Positions 29,750-38,024 of a stretch of 64,000 bases of DNA are shown piece by piece. Numbering within the stretch: position 1 is the first letter of the stretch; each line of letters begins with the position of its first letter. Origin of the DNA: Colwellia marinimaniae. GTDB lineage: Bacteria > Pseudomonadota > Gammaproteobacteria > Enterobacterales > Alteromonadaceae. Made by a program: the position numbers and the translations under genes. The notes below the pieces were generated by a model. The model was not told the origin of the DNA and ran no database searches. It saw nothing but the letters and a program-made list of their open reading frames with translations. The DNA lies in the NCBI RefSeq assembly GCF_002207865.1, contig NZ_BDQM01000015.1, forward strand, positions 1 through 64,000. The letters run 5' to 3'.

Positions 29750-29887
29750 ATGAATAATTCATCCTCGCGAGGGTTTAAATTAACAACCGTGATATTTGCA
29801 GTATTAATCATGGCTGTTAGTGCAATGCTGAGTGGTAACTCAGTCGCAGATGACATGGATGTAGAAATAACGCAAGCAGATGAGTAG
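29750..29887 (+). CDS. 45-aa predicted single-pass membrane or secreted peptide
   Basis: Small frame MNNSSSRGFKLTTVIFAVLI... with one hydrophobic helix (residues 11-28) and an acidic C-terminus (SVADDMDVEITQADE). AGGT lies 6 nt before the ATG, a good ribosome site. It sits 137 bp after the CHASE-sensor gene. It could be a small membrane protein or a cleaved exported peptide. There is no recognised family, and being real rests on the ribosome site plus composition. Confidence 0.5.
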   Translation: MNNSSSRGFKLTTVIFAVLIMAVSAMLSGNSVADDMDVEITQADE

Positions 29888-30041
29888 CTAAGTCGCTGGT
29901 TATTTACTTGCTATGGAAAATTGAAGCTCCACCACTGGTTTAAGTACAGTGCTGGGGCTTTTTCATTTTCAGAACTCAATGATTTTGAAGGTGCATTTTA
30001 GAGAAAAATAAAGTGTTCATGGGGGGATTAATTACTAGTAG

Positions 30042-30056
30042 TGGCGTCTCCACCGG
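30042..30056 (-). repeat. Displaced tRNA-Arg 3' end (candidate attachment site)
   Basis: Fifteen bases TGGCGTCTCCACCGG identical, in the same orientation, to the 3' end of the tRNA-Arg gene at 33607-33621. They mark the far end of a 3.5-kb accessory segment. This is the pattern left when an integrase inserts an element into a tRNA 3' end. Confidence 0.7.
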
Positions 30057-30179
30057 AAACCGTTGATTGATATTATCTATTTGTTAAATAATAGTTTTCT
30101 TGTTGCTTGTTTTGCGTAGTGTTACCTCTGGTGTAACCAAGGTAAAAAGTCACTCACTAGTTTTTCAGCGAGTGACCTT

Positions 30180-30785
30180 TTAAAGTAAATAACTTAACTT
30201 TTCTATTTGAGAATCTACAAACGGCCAGTATATCTTTTCTAACTCGGTTATTTTATCTCGCTTCATGTAAAAGGTTTTCCAGCGCATCCCTTTTGGTTTA
30301 GGCCAGTAATGAATGTTTTCAAACATGTTATTTACGTCAGGCCAATCAAAGCCCCACAACTCTTTTCTTAGTTTTCTAATACGCCTAATTAGTCTGTCTT
30401 GTGGTCTTTCACTTTGGCTAGCGTAATGTAAGCCGATACATTGGCGGCAAGCATAGGCATGTTTGATAGCGTAAAGGTGCTGGCGTTGTTTTTGGCAGTA
30501 TGGGCAAGTTATGTATAGTTTGTTGCTGGCGCTTCGATTATCGAGCTTTAAGGCTATTTTATGGGGCTTATCGTTTATTGTGAATGTTACATAACGAACA
30601 CCATTTTTATTTTCTTTTAAGACTAGCTTACGGTGATTAGCACTCAGGTATTCAGAGTCGATTGAGTAACTACCTAGTGGTGTAGTGAGTAGTGACTTAA
30701 ATGCGTTGGCGTTTATGCGGTGATACTCACCAGTGTAAGCCCTTGTTTGTGTTCTACCGTAATGATGACCTTTAGGCATTGTCAT
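30180..30785 (-). CDS. Zinc-ribbon protein of unknown function (island)
   Basis: 201 aa. A CPYC pair (about residue 94) and a CRQC pair about 19 residues later form a four-Cys zinc ribbon. It is followed by a basic helix-rich region (RLIRRIRKLRKELWGFDWP) and an aromatic segment (YWPKPKGMRWKTFYMKRDK), suggesting nucleic-acid binding. The start is 18 nt after the stop of the interrupted 78-aa gene, so both formed a two-gene unit. Similar zinc-ribbon genes occur on mobile elements, but I do not recognise a named family. An alternative start is Met3. Confidence 0.65.
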   Translation of the reverse strand: MTMPKGHHYGRTQTRAYTGEYHRINANAFKSLLTTPLGSYSIDSEYLSANHRKLVLKENKNGVRYVTFTINDKPHKIALKLDNRSASNKLYITCPYCQKQRQHLYAIKHAYACRQCIGLHYASQSERPQDRLIRRIRKLRKELWGFDWPDVNNMFENIHYWPKPKGMRWKTFYMKRDKITELEKIYWPFVDSQIEKLSYLL

Positions 30786-30803
30786 TTACTCTGAAAACTA
30801 AAG

Positions 30804-31274
30804 TTAAGATATATTGTCTTCGCCTATTTCCCTACGTGCTGTCAAAACCCCGACTTGTTTAATAGGAGCGCAAACAAAAGGCATAAGTTTAGTTAACCTG
30901 AACTCTGGATAATGAGTGCTTGATGTATAAGTAAAAACAACGACTTACGGTTGTTAAGAACAAAATATACAAGATTAAGTAGTAATATACACTATCAATG
31001 TTTCAATTTATTCGATTATCAAGGCAACACGTTTATGAATAACGGGTTATTTATCGACGTGTTAACGCTGAGAATCGGATAAAGGGGAATATTGAGCAAG
31101 TGCTGCTTATCCAGAGTTCAGGTTAGTTAAGAAGTTTAACCTTTGAACCGGGTCTTTAATTTCAGCTAATGTGTTTGGTAAGTTGGTTAATTCATCTTGA
31201 ATGGCTTTGTTGATTAAATGCCTGATATCGCCAGCCATGTATTTACTGGTAGGTGTTTTGTTAGTTGCTGTCAT
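30804..31274 (-). pseudogene. Small gene interrupted by a 228-bp MITE
   Basis: From 31274 the minus strand encodes 55 residues (MTATNKTPTSKYMAGDIRHL..., ending DPVQRLNFLTN) before stopping inside the MITE. On the far side (30889-30804) the frame resumes as KLMPFVCAPIKQVGVLTAR, ending GEDNIS and a stop. Removing the element plus one 6-bp duplication restores a continuous 78-aa frame (FLTKLMPFV at the junction). It precedes the zinc-ribbon gene by 18 nt. Function unknown; an alpha-helical, phage-like small protein is possible. Confidence 0.75.
30896..31123. mobile_element. MITE with 17-bp perfect terminal inverted repeats
   Basis: The ends ACCTGAACTCTGGATAA (30896-30912) and its exact complement (31107-31123) enclose a 228-bp element too short to code for a transposase. 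Similarity of the ends continues further inward (AGTGCTTG against AGCACTTG). It is flanked by TAGTTA on both sides (30890-30895 and 31124-31129), a 6-bp target duplication. The parental IS family is not identified. Confidence 0.8.
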
Positions 31275-31714
31275 ATTAAAGTCTTTATTGTAAGGATATG
31301 TTTACATTGCATCATGTTTATCTTGTGCGAAAAACAGGGTTAACTTACTACTTTTCTTAGGTTCTTATGGGGCGAGCTGTTCTATGTTTATGCTTTTCCT
31401 ATACAGTATTACTGCTGGTTTAACTGCCTTTATAAATATTCAATGTCATTGATAGGTTGTTGTTAATGCGCGGGGCTATACTTGATAGGCCGTGAACGCG
31501 ATAGTGATGATGTTTGTTAAGCCAAGGTAGATAACAACTTATGATTGGATAAGTGTCTACTAACTTTACACTTTTTAATTTACCATTGTTAATTTACCGG
31601 TAAAGTGATGAAAAATAGTAATTTATTATAAGTGGTATGATTTTTGCTTTAAGCTGAAAAGCATTAACTAAAATGCCTTTCTATTTCAAGGAATGTATTA
31701 CAAAGGAAAATACG
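31275..31714. other. Gene-free interval in the island
   Basis: About 440 bp, AT-rich, with no convincing coding frame or RNA gene. It should hold the divergent promoters for the interrupted 78-aa gene and the PEP-CTERM gene. No clear promoter can be assigned by eye. Confidence 0.5.
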
Positions 31715-32293
31715 ATGAATATAAAAATGATAAAAGCGGCTGTTGCTGGATTAGTTTTATCTGTTAGTGGTTTTGCTAATGCAGGTTTGATTACTCTTGA
31801 TGGACGTATCGACTCAGGCGCAGAAGTAGACCATTGGATATTAAATGTTACAAGTAGCGGCCTGTTCACTTTTGATGTATTAGCTTACGAAGGGGACTAT
31901 GATGATTTTTTTGATAATGGAACAAATAACGATCATTTAGATAGTTATATTTATTTATTTTCTAACGATATTAATGGTTCGCTAGTTGACTCAAATGATG
32001 ACGGTGAACTTGGAAACGATGGTTCAACTGAAGACTACGATAGTTTTATGTCTGTCAATCTTAATGTTGGAACATATGTTTTTGCAATTGGTGATTATCA
32101 CCTAAATGAAGCTGGTGCTAGAGATGGAATTAATGAAAGCAATGCTAATGAAATTAGCGTGGGTAATTACAGGGTATCTATTTCATCTCAAGCTGGTGTG
32201 TTAAGTACTAACTCAGTACCTGAACCAACAACCCTTGCCATCTTCGCCTTAGGTATTATGGGTTTAGCAGCACGTAGATTCAAAAAACAGTAA
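31715..32293 (+). CDS. PEP-CTERM sorted exported protein (DVUA0089-like)
   Basis: 192 aa. A signal peptide (MIKAAVAGLVLSVSGFANA) is followed by a Gly/Asp/Asn-rich beta domain beginning GLITLDGRIDSGAEVDHW, which resembles DVUA0089-type PEP-CTERM proteins. The C-terminus is a textbook PEP-CTERM tail: VPEPTT, a hydrophobic helix AIFALGIMGLAA and basic RRFKKQ. It is exported and cleaved by an exosortase (EpsH/XrtA type) that is not in this window. The start at 31715 has a GGA ribosome site; an upstream in-frame ATG at 31673 is less likely. Many acidic DD/DS motifs could bind calcium. Confidence 0.85.
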   Translation: MNIKMIKAAVAGLVLSVSGFANAGLITLDGRIDSGAEVDHWILNVTSSGLFTFDVLAYEGDYDDFFDNGTNNDHLDSYIYLFSNDINGSLVDSNDDGELGNDGSTEDYDSFMSVNLNVGTYVFAIGDYHLNEAGARDGINESNANEISVGNYRVSISSQAGVLSTNSVPEPTTLAIFALGIMGLAARRFKKQ

Positions 32294-32340
32294 TCTAGTC
32301 TGTTTCATACTCTAACCATTCAAGTAATGAGTAAAACATT

Positions 32341-32366
32341 AAGCACCATTGATTGGTGCTTTTTTA
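32341..32366 (+). terminator. Terminator after the PEP-CTERM gene
   Basis: AAGCACCA-TTGA-TTGGTGCTT followed by T5, 48 nt after the stop. Confidence 0.85.
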
Positions 32367-32418
32367 TTGCCTGAAGAAAGTTACCGCCATTTATAGCAAG
32401 CTAATATATGTGGAAAAT

Positions 32419-32784
32419 TCACTTACCTCTTACGTTTTCTAAATTACTTTCTATTTGCGCTTTTATCTCTTCAAGGTGAACTACATAAAGCAATTCAACC
32501 CATGAACCATGAGCATATAAATATATTGTGCTGTAGTTAAATTCCTTACCTAACAAGGTACTTACTATTTCAATATTCTCTACTGTTTTAAGCTGAAGCT
32601 TATCTAGTCTATAGGTAAAAATTCCTGTTCTAGATTGAACCTCATTGTCGGATATTTTAACAACGACAAAATAGGGTGAAATTATAATATGTGCGCCTTT
32701 TAAAACGTACAACGTTGGCAGTAACAATAAACTGTAAACAGTTTCAGGTTGGTATTTATCGCCCAATAAAAACTCACCAAGCAA
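32419..32784 (-). CDS. PH-like domain protein of unknown function
   Basis: 121 aa. After a hydrophobic stretch (LLLLPTLYVLKGAHIIISPYFVVV), the sequence shows the bacterial PH-domain pattern of a short strand plus R-x-G turn (VQSRTGIFTYRLDKLQL), then a second strand pair around STIYLYAHGSWVELLYV. Bacterial PH domains often bind membranes. The N-terminus may be truncated, since no good ribosome site is seen. Weak assignment. Confidence 0.5.
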   Translation of the reverse strand: MLGEFLLGDKYQPETVYSLLLLPTLYVLKGAHIIISPYFVVVKISDNEVQSRTGIFTYRLDKLQLKTVENIEIVSTLLGKEFNYSTIYLYAHGSWVELLYVVHLEEIKAQIESNLENVRGK

Positions 32785-32891
32785 ATTAAATAATAGGTAT
32801 TAAATATAAACCCTCATTATTTTAAATATGATTTCCAAGAATACTTCGAATATTATTTTCCATTTACAAGTGGGAATGGTAATTCCATTTT

Positions 32892-33149
32892 TCATGCTTG
32901 CTCCCACTCACTTAGCCATTCATCGGTAGTTTGTTGATGTGTTTTGTCTGGCTGTTGTATGTCACTTGTTCGGTTGTTGTTTGGATTAAGCTGTGAAAAC
33001 CTAGCCCATACCTCACCATGGAAAAGGTTAAGCAAAGGTATGATTTTATCTTTTACTTTAGCGCCATGAGCAAAAGTAGGTATGAAAAAACATTGTTTTA
33101 GGTTGCCCATATAATCATGAAAGCTAGATAATCTTGGCGGTAAACTCAA
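32892..33149 (-). pseudogene. Orphan gene fragment of unknown origin
   Basis: An 85-aa open stretch (FHDYMGNLKQCFFIPTFAHG...) ending in a hydrophilic Gln/Thr/Glu-rich tail. No ribosome site or family recognised. It lies directly behind the broken integrase and is probably the 3' end of a larger lost gene. Confidence 0.35.
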
Positions 33150-33177
33150 ATCTGTTGAAAGCCAAAATTGGTAGAGC

Positions 33178-33444
33178 TTATATTCTTTGGTCTGTTTCAG
33201 CCGTCACTTTCTTAGCTTTTAATTTATACCGGTTAGCGGCAACGAGTTCAAAGGTGTTAGACAGTAATTTTTTTTGCTCTGCTGCCTTATCATTTCTATG
33301 TTCTTTGGGAGCAATAGCACTGGTTAATAACTTTCTAGCTTCAGCTCGTTTTTCTCTAGCCTCTGCCAGTGCTGTTTCAGGGTAAGTGCCAAAGCTAACA
33401 TTGGCTCTTTTATTGATAAAAGGGCGTAGTAGTTAAATAGCCAT
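33178..33444 (-). pseudogene. P4-type tyrosine integrase remnant
   Basis: On the minus strand the frame reads VSFGTYPETALAEAREKRAE, then ARKLLTSAIAP, then TFELVAANRYKLKAKKVTAE and a stop. This is the junction of the DUF4102 arm-binding domain and the core-binding domain of P4-like integrases. The beginning of the arm domain is missing and the whole catalytic domain is lost. It lies about 160 bp from the tRNA-Arg 3' end, where a P4 integrase gene normally sits. Confidence 0.8.
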
Positions 33445-33606
33445 AGTAACACTCAGAAAGTAAGGGGTAAGCGATGTTACTGTAGATGTTACTATAAAAC
33501 TTGAGTGTTACAAACTCTTATTAATCGCTATTGATAGCTAAGAGTCTTGTTTTTAATGGGATTTGGTAAGTTTTTGAATGGTGTTAATAGTCTTAAATAG
33601 TGCTAA

Positions 33607-33682
33607 TGGCGTCTCCACCGGGACTCGAACCCAGAGCAGCAGCTTAGGAGGCCGCAGTTTTATCCAGTTAAACTATGGAGAC
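33607..33682 (-). tRNA. tRNA-Arg (anticodon CCT)
   Basis: The 76-nt cloverleaf on the minus strand has acceptor GTCTCCA/TGGAGAC, anticodon loop CTCCTAA giving CCT (reads AGG), T-loop TTCGAGT between CTGGG and CCCGG, discriminator G and an encoded CCA. The 3' end served as an integration site (copy at 30042-30056). Confidence 0.93.
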
Positions 33683-33950
33683 ATAGCATTAAGGTCGCTA
33701 TTTTAACCATATTTCTTATGCTTTGTTAATGTTTTTATTAAATTTTTATGCACTTTAGCTTAGCTTCTTCTTATTCGAAGATAGTCACCTAGTCGTTAGT
33801 ATGATTTTTATGCTTATTGCTTGATCTGTATCGTCTCTTTCTCACGCCCTAGTTATACAATGAGCTGTTTGTCATTCGTCGATAATCATTTCGGCGTTCT
33901 CTATTTTAGCAACAACTATTGCAGTAACAGTAAGGTGAAGGAGTTCTATT

Positions 33951-34961
33951 ATGAAAGCAGCCGTTATTCATCAATTTAAAGGTCGTCTTGAAATTCAACA
34001 GCGAGATAAACCAAGTATTGCTAGCCAAGAGGTTTTGGTTAAAATTCATGCTTGTGGTGTCTGTCATACTGACTTGCACGCCTGCCAGGGTGACTGGCCG
34101 GTTAAACCTAAAATGCCACTTATTCCGGGTCATGAAGGAGTTGGTGAGATCGTTGAAATTGGTGAGCAAGTTAAACATTTTAAACTTGGTGACCGTGTTG
34201 GCATCCCCTGGCTTTACAGTGCTTGTGGCTATTGTGACTACTGTTTAACCGGTAATGAAAATTTATGTTTATCACAGCAAAACTGCGGTTATTCGGTTGA
34301 TGGTAGTTATGCCGAATATTGCAAAGCCCATGGTGATTATGTGGTAAAAATTCCTGATGGTATTGATTATGTTGCAGCAGCCCCCTTGTTTTGTGCCGGC
34401 GTTACTACCTATAAAGCACTGAAAGTATCCACCGCAAAACCGGGTGAGTGGGTCGCTATTTTTGGTATCGGTGGTTTAGGGCATTTAGCGGTTCAGTATG
34501 CCGTTGCCATGGGCTTAAATGTTATTGCCGTTGATACCGGCACTGATAAATTGAAACTTGCTAAAGAACTGGGGGCCAGCCTTTGTTTAGACTTTAAAAG
34601 TGATGATGTTGTTGCGCGTGTACTTGAGGAAACCGGTGGTGTGCACGCCAGTATCTGTACCGCCGTTAGCAAAAGTGCCTTTGAACAGAGCTATAAAGTC
34701 ATTCGCCGAGGGGGTAAATGTGTGTTAGTCGGCCTACCAGCAGAAGATATGCCGCTGCCTATTTTTGATACGGTATTAAATGGCGTGAGTGTTATCGGCT
34801 CTATTGTTGGTACCCGGAAAGATTTAGTTGAGTGTTTAGACTTTGCCGCGAGAGGTAAAGTTAAAGCCATTACCATTGAGAAAAAACTAGAAGATATCAA
34901 TGAGATTTTTGACGATATGATTAATGGTGAGATTACTGGCCGTGTGGTGATGACGTTTTAG
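33951..34961 (+). CDS. adhP: Zinc-dependent alcohol dehydrogenase, AdhP type
   Basis: Medium-chain NAD-dependent dehydrogenase converting primary alcohols and aldehydes. Catalytic zinc ligands in [17 protein letters not shown] and [12 protein letters not shown]; structural zinc cysteines in [16 protein letters not shown]. Rossmann motif [13 protein letters not shown]. 336 aa, as E. coli AdhP. Ribosome site AAGGAG. Monocistronic, with a terminator about 55 bp downstream. Confidence 0.93.
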   Translation: MKAAVIHQFKGRLEIQQRDKPSIASQEVLVKIHACGVCHTDLHACQGDWPVKPKMPLIPGHEGVGEIVEIGEQVKHFKLGDRVGIPWLYSACGYCDYCLTGNENLCLSQQNCGYSVDGSYAEYCKAHGDYVVKIPDGIDYVAAAPLFCAGVTTYKALKVSTAKPGEWVAIFGIGGLGHLAVQYAVAMGLNVIAVDTGTDKLKLAKELGASLCLDFKSDDVVARVLEETGGVHASICTAVSKSAFEQSYKVIRRGGKCVLVGLPAEDMPLPIFDTVLNGVSVIGSIVGTRKDLVECLDFAARGKVKAITIEKKLEDINEIFDDMINGEITGRVVMTF

Positions 34962-35014
34962 CTTTCTTTGGCAATACTTATTAGCGCTAACAGGCTTAAA
35001 TTTATCTGTTTGTT

Positions 35015-35055
35015 CAAAGCCCTCTACTGTGGATAACGGTTAAGGGCTTTTTTTA
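35015..35055 (+). terminator. Terminator of adhP
   Basis: AAAGCCCT and AGGGCTTT arms with an inner loop, followed by a T7 run. Confidence 0.8.
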
Positions 35056-35303
35056 TGTGCGTAGTTGTAGCCCTGTATTTAGGGGACGTTTGTTCTGCCT
35101 GCCCACTTAATCAAAACAATTACTGTAAACGTAATAGCTAAAGATTAATTACCGCTAAAATAAATAAACTTTTTCCAAACTATTTTGCTTACCCGCGCTA
35201 CTTTATAGTTGCATACCAGTAATAATGACGCTTATGTAGCGATAGCGTAACAAATTTTTTTAAGTGATTTTTTTTAAGTAATAGACTAATAATAGGAGCC
35301 TTT

Positions 35304-35870
35304 GTGTTTGAAAAAAGCGATGAAACGCTCATAGCGCAAGCGCTAAAAGGCAAAAAATAAGCTTGGCTAACACTGGTAAAACGTTATGAGAAACCTCTCT
35401 ATAACTACGCTTTACGTATGGTGAATAATCCGGCTGATACCATGGATTTAATGCAAGATATCTTTATGGCATTATTTCGAAATTTATCCAAGTTTCGAGG
35501 TGAATGTCCCTTTAAGAGTTGGCTGTTTAAGATTACTCATTATCGTTGTCTTGAGTTTTATCGACGTAAACGGCCGATGCAATCACTTGATGATGTGCCA
35601 GAGCAAGAAGATGAACAATCGTTATGCCTAGAAAAAGACTTATTTTTAAAACAGCAAAGTAGCACGCTATTACAAGCGATGCAGCATTTACCGGTCAAGC
35701 AAAAACTGGTAGTGGAGTGAAAGTTTTTCCAGCAGTGTACTTTCGAAGATATTAGTCAGCAACTTGGCATCTCAACCAATACCGCCAAGTCACAATTATA
35801 TAGCGCACTCGATAAATTAAAACTGCAGTTAGCAGGGTCGTGGCTACAAAGATCAAATATTAGTCTTTAA
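35304..35870 (+). pseudogene. ECF-type sigma factor gene with two in-frame stops
   Basis: A single continuous frame of 188 codons from a GTG behind AGGAG gives a complete ECF sigma factor: region 2 (LYNYALRMVNN, MDLMQDIFMALFRNL, FKSWLFKITHYRCLEFYRR), linker, and region 4 (FEDISQQLGISTNTAKSQLY). It is broken by TAA at 35358-35360 and TGA at 35718-35720, with no frameshift. The two stops are simple one-base changes from sense codons, pointing to recent inactivation or, less likely, readthrough. No anti-sigma gene adjoins. Confidence 0.8.
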
Positions 35871-36141
35871 TAAAAAAGACATTAACGCTTGTGCCAACAG
35901 TAAGCTGACCGCTAAAAAGCTATTGACCAAAGCAGAGCAGTATCAGTTCTAGTTTCGTTAGTTAAATTTTAAGGCAACTAAGTTTAGCTTTATCTAGCTA
36001 GACTTAGTTAAGTTACTGTGAATGTTTGCCGCCATAAATAGCGTAATGAATATTCGCTACTTATGGCTTTTTATCTGGCATAAATTAGTGAGTGAGGATT
36101 TAATTCATAACAAGACTTTCTAAAATGATGATAAGATAATA

Positions 36142-36161
36142 TACTGTTTAAATGTACAGTA
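36142..36161 (+). promoter_or_regulatory. LexA (SOS) box of umuDC
   Basis: TACTGTTTAAATGTACAGTA is a near-perfect LexA site (CTGT-N8-ACAG with flanking TA), 31 bp before the umuD ATG. Confidence 0.92.
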
Positions 36162-36192
36162 TTTGTTTTGATACTATGAAAAGTTGTCTGTT

Positions 36193-36606
36193 ATGAAAGT
36201 TATTCCCATCTATATTGAAGCTGGTATTTCTGGCTTTGAATCGCCCGCTGCCGAATATAAAGAGTTAGGTCTAAGCTTAGATCAACTTATTATTCGCCAT
36301 CCCAATGCGACTTTTATTGGTCAAGCCATAGGTCATTCTATGCAAGGCATAGGTATTTTTGATGGTGATATACTTATTGTTGATAGGTCGCTTACCGCCA
36401 AAAATGGTGATGTCATTGTGGCAAACTATAATGGTTGTTTTGTCTGTAAAATTTTGGATAAGCCACAAGCACGGTTATTGTCTGCTTCTCAGCAATTTGC
36501 TCCGGTAAATATTAAACCCGAAGACACCTTCCAGCTAGAAGGCGTCGTTACTCAGTCTATTCGTCTGCACCATCCAGTTCCCGATTTACTTGCATGTTTG
36601 CACTAG
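36193..36606 (+). CDS. umuD: UmuD translesion-synthesis subunit / LexA-family autoprotease
   Basis: 137 aa. S24-type Ser-Lys protease: Ser49 in GHSMQGIGIFDGD and Lys86 in CFVCKIL. It is processed with RecA* help to UmuD', which joins UmuC as Pol V. The expected N-terminal cleavage region reads GISGFESPAAEY, so the scissile pair would be Ser13-Gly14 instead of Cys-Gly (E. coli) or Ala-Gly (LexA). The start was chosen at ATG 36193, not the TTG at 36184. It overlaps umuC by 13 nt and is LexA-controlled. Confidence 0.93.
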   Translation: MKVIPIYIEAGISGFESPAAEYKELGLSLDQLIIRHPNATFIGQAIGHSMQGIGIFDGDILIVDRSLTAKNGDVIVANYNGCFVCKILDKPQARLLSASQQFAPVNIKPEDTFQLEGVVTQSIRLHHPVPDLLACLH

Positions 36607-37850
36607 TTGATGCGGTCTCATTTTACGCCAGTGCTGAGAAAGTCTTTGATCCCAGTATTCGTAATAGACCTGTGGTGGTACTAACCAATAACGATGGCTG
36701 TATTTGTGCGGTTTGCCCTATTGCGAGAAGGTTAGGTATTCCAAAGTTTAAGCCTTACTTTCAAGTGAAGTGGTTATTAGACAAGCATGATGTGGTGGTT
36801 CGCTCTTCAAATTACGAACTCTATGCTGATTTGAGTGATAAAATGATGGCGGTTATTGCTCGTTATTGCGATAAGCAACATATTTATTCTATTGATGAAT
36901 CATTTTTAGTTTTTAATAATTATCAAAATATTATTAGTGATTGGCATGCCTATGGCCATGAGATAAGGCGTGCTATATGGAAGGAAACACGCTTACCTGT
37001 TGGCGTTGGTTTTGGCTCTACTACTACCTTAGCTAAAGCGGCTAATCATGCTGCAAAAAAATTAACCGGCTTTAACGGCGTCGCGGTTATTGATAGCCCA
37101 AGTAGTGCTAAGGCCGTGCTCACCCGCATGGCTGTTAATGAGGTTTGGGGCGTGGGCCGACGCATTGCAAAAAAATTAACAGCCCAGGGCATTAATAATG
37201 CCTACCAGTTAGCGCAGCAAAACCCTAAAGCTATGCGTAAAGAGTTTAGCGTTATGATTGAGCGAACCGTGCATGAACTCAATGGCATTACCTGCTTATC
37301 TTGGGATGAGGTTAAGCCAGCTAAGCAAGAGATCTTTTCAACGAGAAGTTTTGGTCAACGCATTATGGATATTCATGCATTGCAAGCCGCCTTAACCAGT
37401 CATGGCGCTATTGTGGCTAAAAAATTGCGACAACAAGGTAGCTTAGTTAAGAAGCTGATAATCTTTGCTTCGAGCTCACCTCATGATGAAAACTATTATA
37501 AGCAGGCCATTAGCTACCGCTTCAGCCAAGCAACAGATAATAATTGCGACATAGCTACCGCAATAACGAGTGCGCTGAGTGATATATTTGTGCCCGGTGT
37601 GCGTTTTTATCGCTGCGGTGTCGGTGCGATTGAATTACAAAGTCGTGCTTTTCAACAAGCGGATTTATTTTTACCCGCGCAAACAAACCCAGCTTTGATG
37701 GCATGCCTTGATAAAATAAATAAGCGTTATGGTCAAGGTACCTTAAAAGTTGCGGCGCAAGGGCAAAGTGATAACTGGCAGATGAAACGGAATTTTTTGA
37801 GCCCACAATACACCACCTGCTGGCGAGATATTCCTAAAATTCAGTGTTAA
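36594..37850 (+). CDS. umuC: UmuC, Y-family DNA polymerase V catalytic subunit
   Basis: Error-prone lesion-bypass polymerase. The palm active site has ALVDAVSFYASAEK with Asp6 and the paired acids in IYSIDESFLVF. The steric-gate region and LTNNDGCICA follow the family. The little-finger and C-terminal region are present; 418 aa (E. coli 422). It overlaps umuD, so translation is coupled. SOS-induced through the LexA box upstream of umuD. Confidence 0.95.
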   Translation: MFALVDAVSFYASAEKVFDPSIRNRPVVVLTNNDGCICAVCPIARRLGIPKFKPYFQVKWLLDKHDVVVRSSNYELYADLSDKMMAVIARYCDKQHIYSIDESFLVFNNYQNIISDWHAYGHEIRRAIWKETRLPVGVGFGSTTTLAKAANHAAKKLTGFNGVAVIDSPSSAKAVLTRMAVNEVWGVGRRIAKKLTAQGINNAYQLAQQNPKAMRKEFSVMIERTVHELNGITCLSWDEVKPAKQEIFSTRSFGQRIMDIHALQAALTSHGAIVAKKLRQQGSLVKKLIIFASSSPHDENYYKQAISYRFSQATDNNCDIATAITSALSDIFVPGVRFYRCGVGAIELQSRAFQQADLFLPAQTNPALMACLDKINKRYGQGTLKVAAQGQSDNWQMKRNFLSPQYTTCWRDIPKIQC

Positions 37851-38024
37851 TTTAAAGTGAAATAGTTGGCATTCATGTATTTATTTTAATCAAGGCTCGG
37901 TCTTAATCAACAACAGGAAAAATAAGCTATTGATGAAGGCTTAATAGCTTTGCGCTGGCAAGTTAGTAAGGAATTAAGTAATATGCCTTTTTTCAAGTAA
38001 GCAAATCTTTAAGGGTGTTATTGA

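Larger units (their letters stand above)
30042..33606. mobile_element. Decayed integrative island in tRNA-Arg(CCT)
   Basis: The segment is bounded by the tRNA-Arg 3' end and its 15-bp copy. Immediately inside the tRNA end lies a P4-type integrase remnant reading away from the tRNA, the usual layout. Contents: a zinc-ribbon gene, a MITE-broken small gene, a PEP-CTERM protein, a PH-like protein and an orphan fragment. No intact integrase remains, so the island is fixed in place. The boundaries are inferred. Confidence 0.6.

Noticed and set aside
33134..33385. 83-aa plus-strand frame
   Set aside because: It is antisense to the integrase remnant, whose protein pattern on the minus strand is clear.
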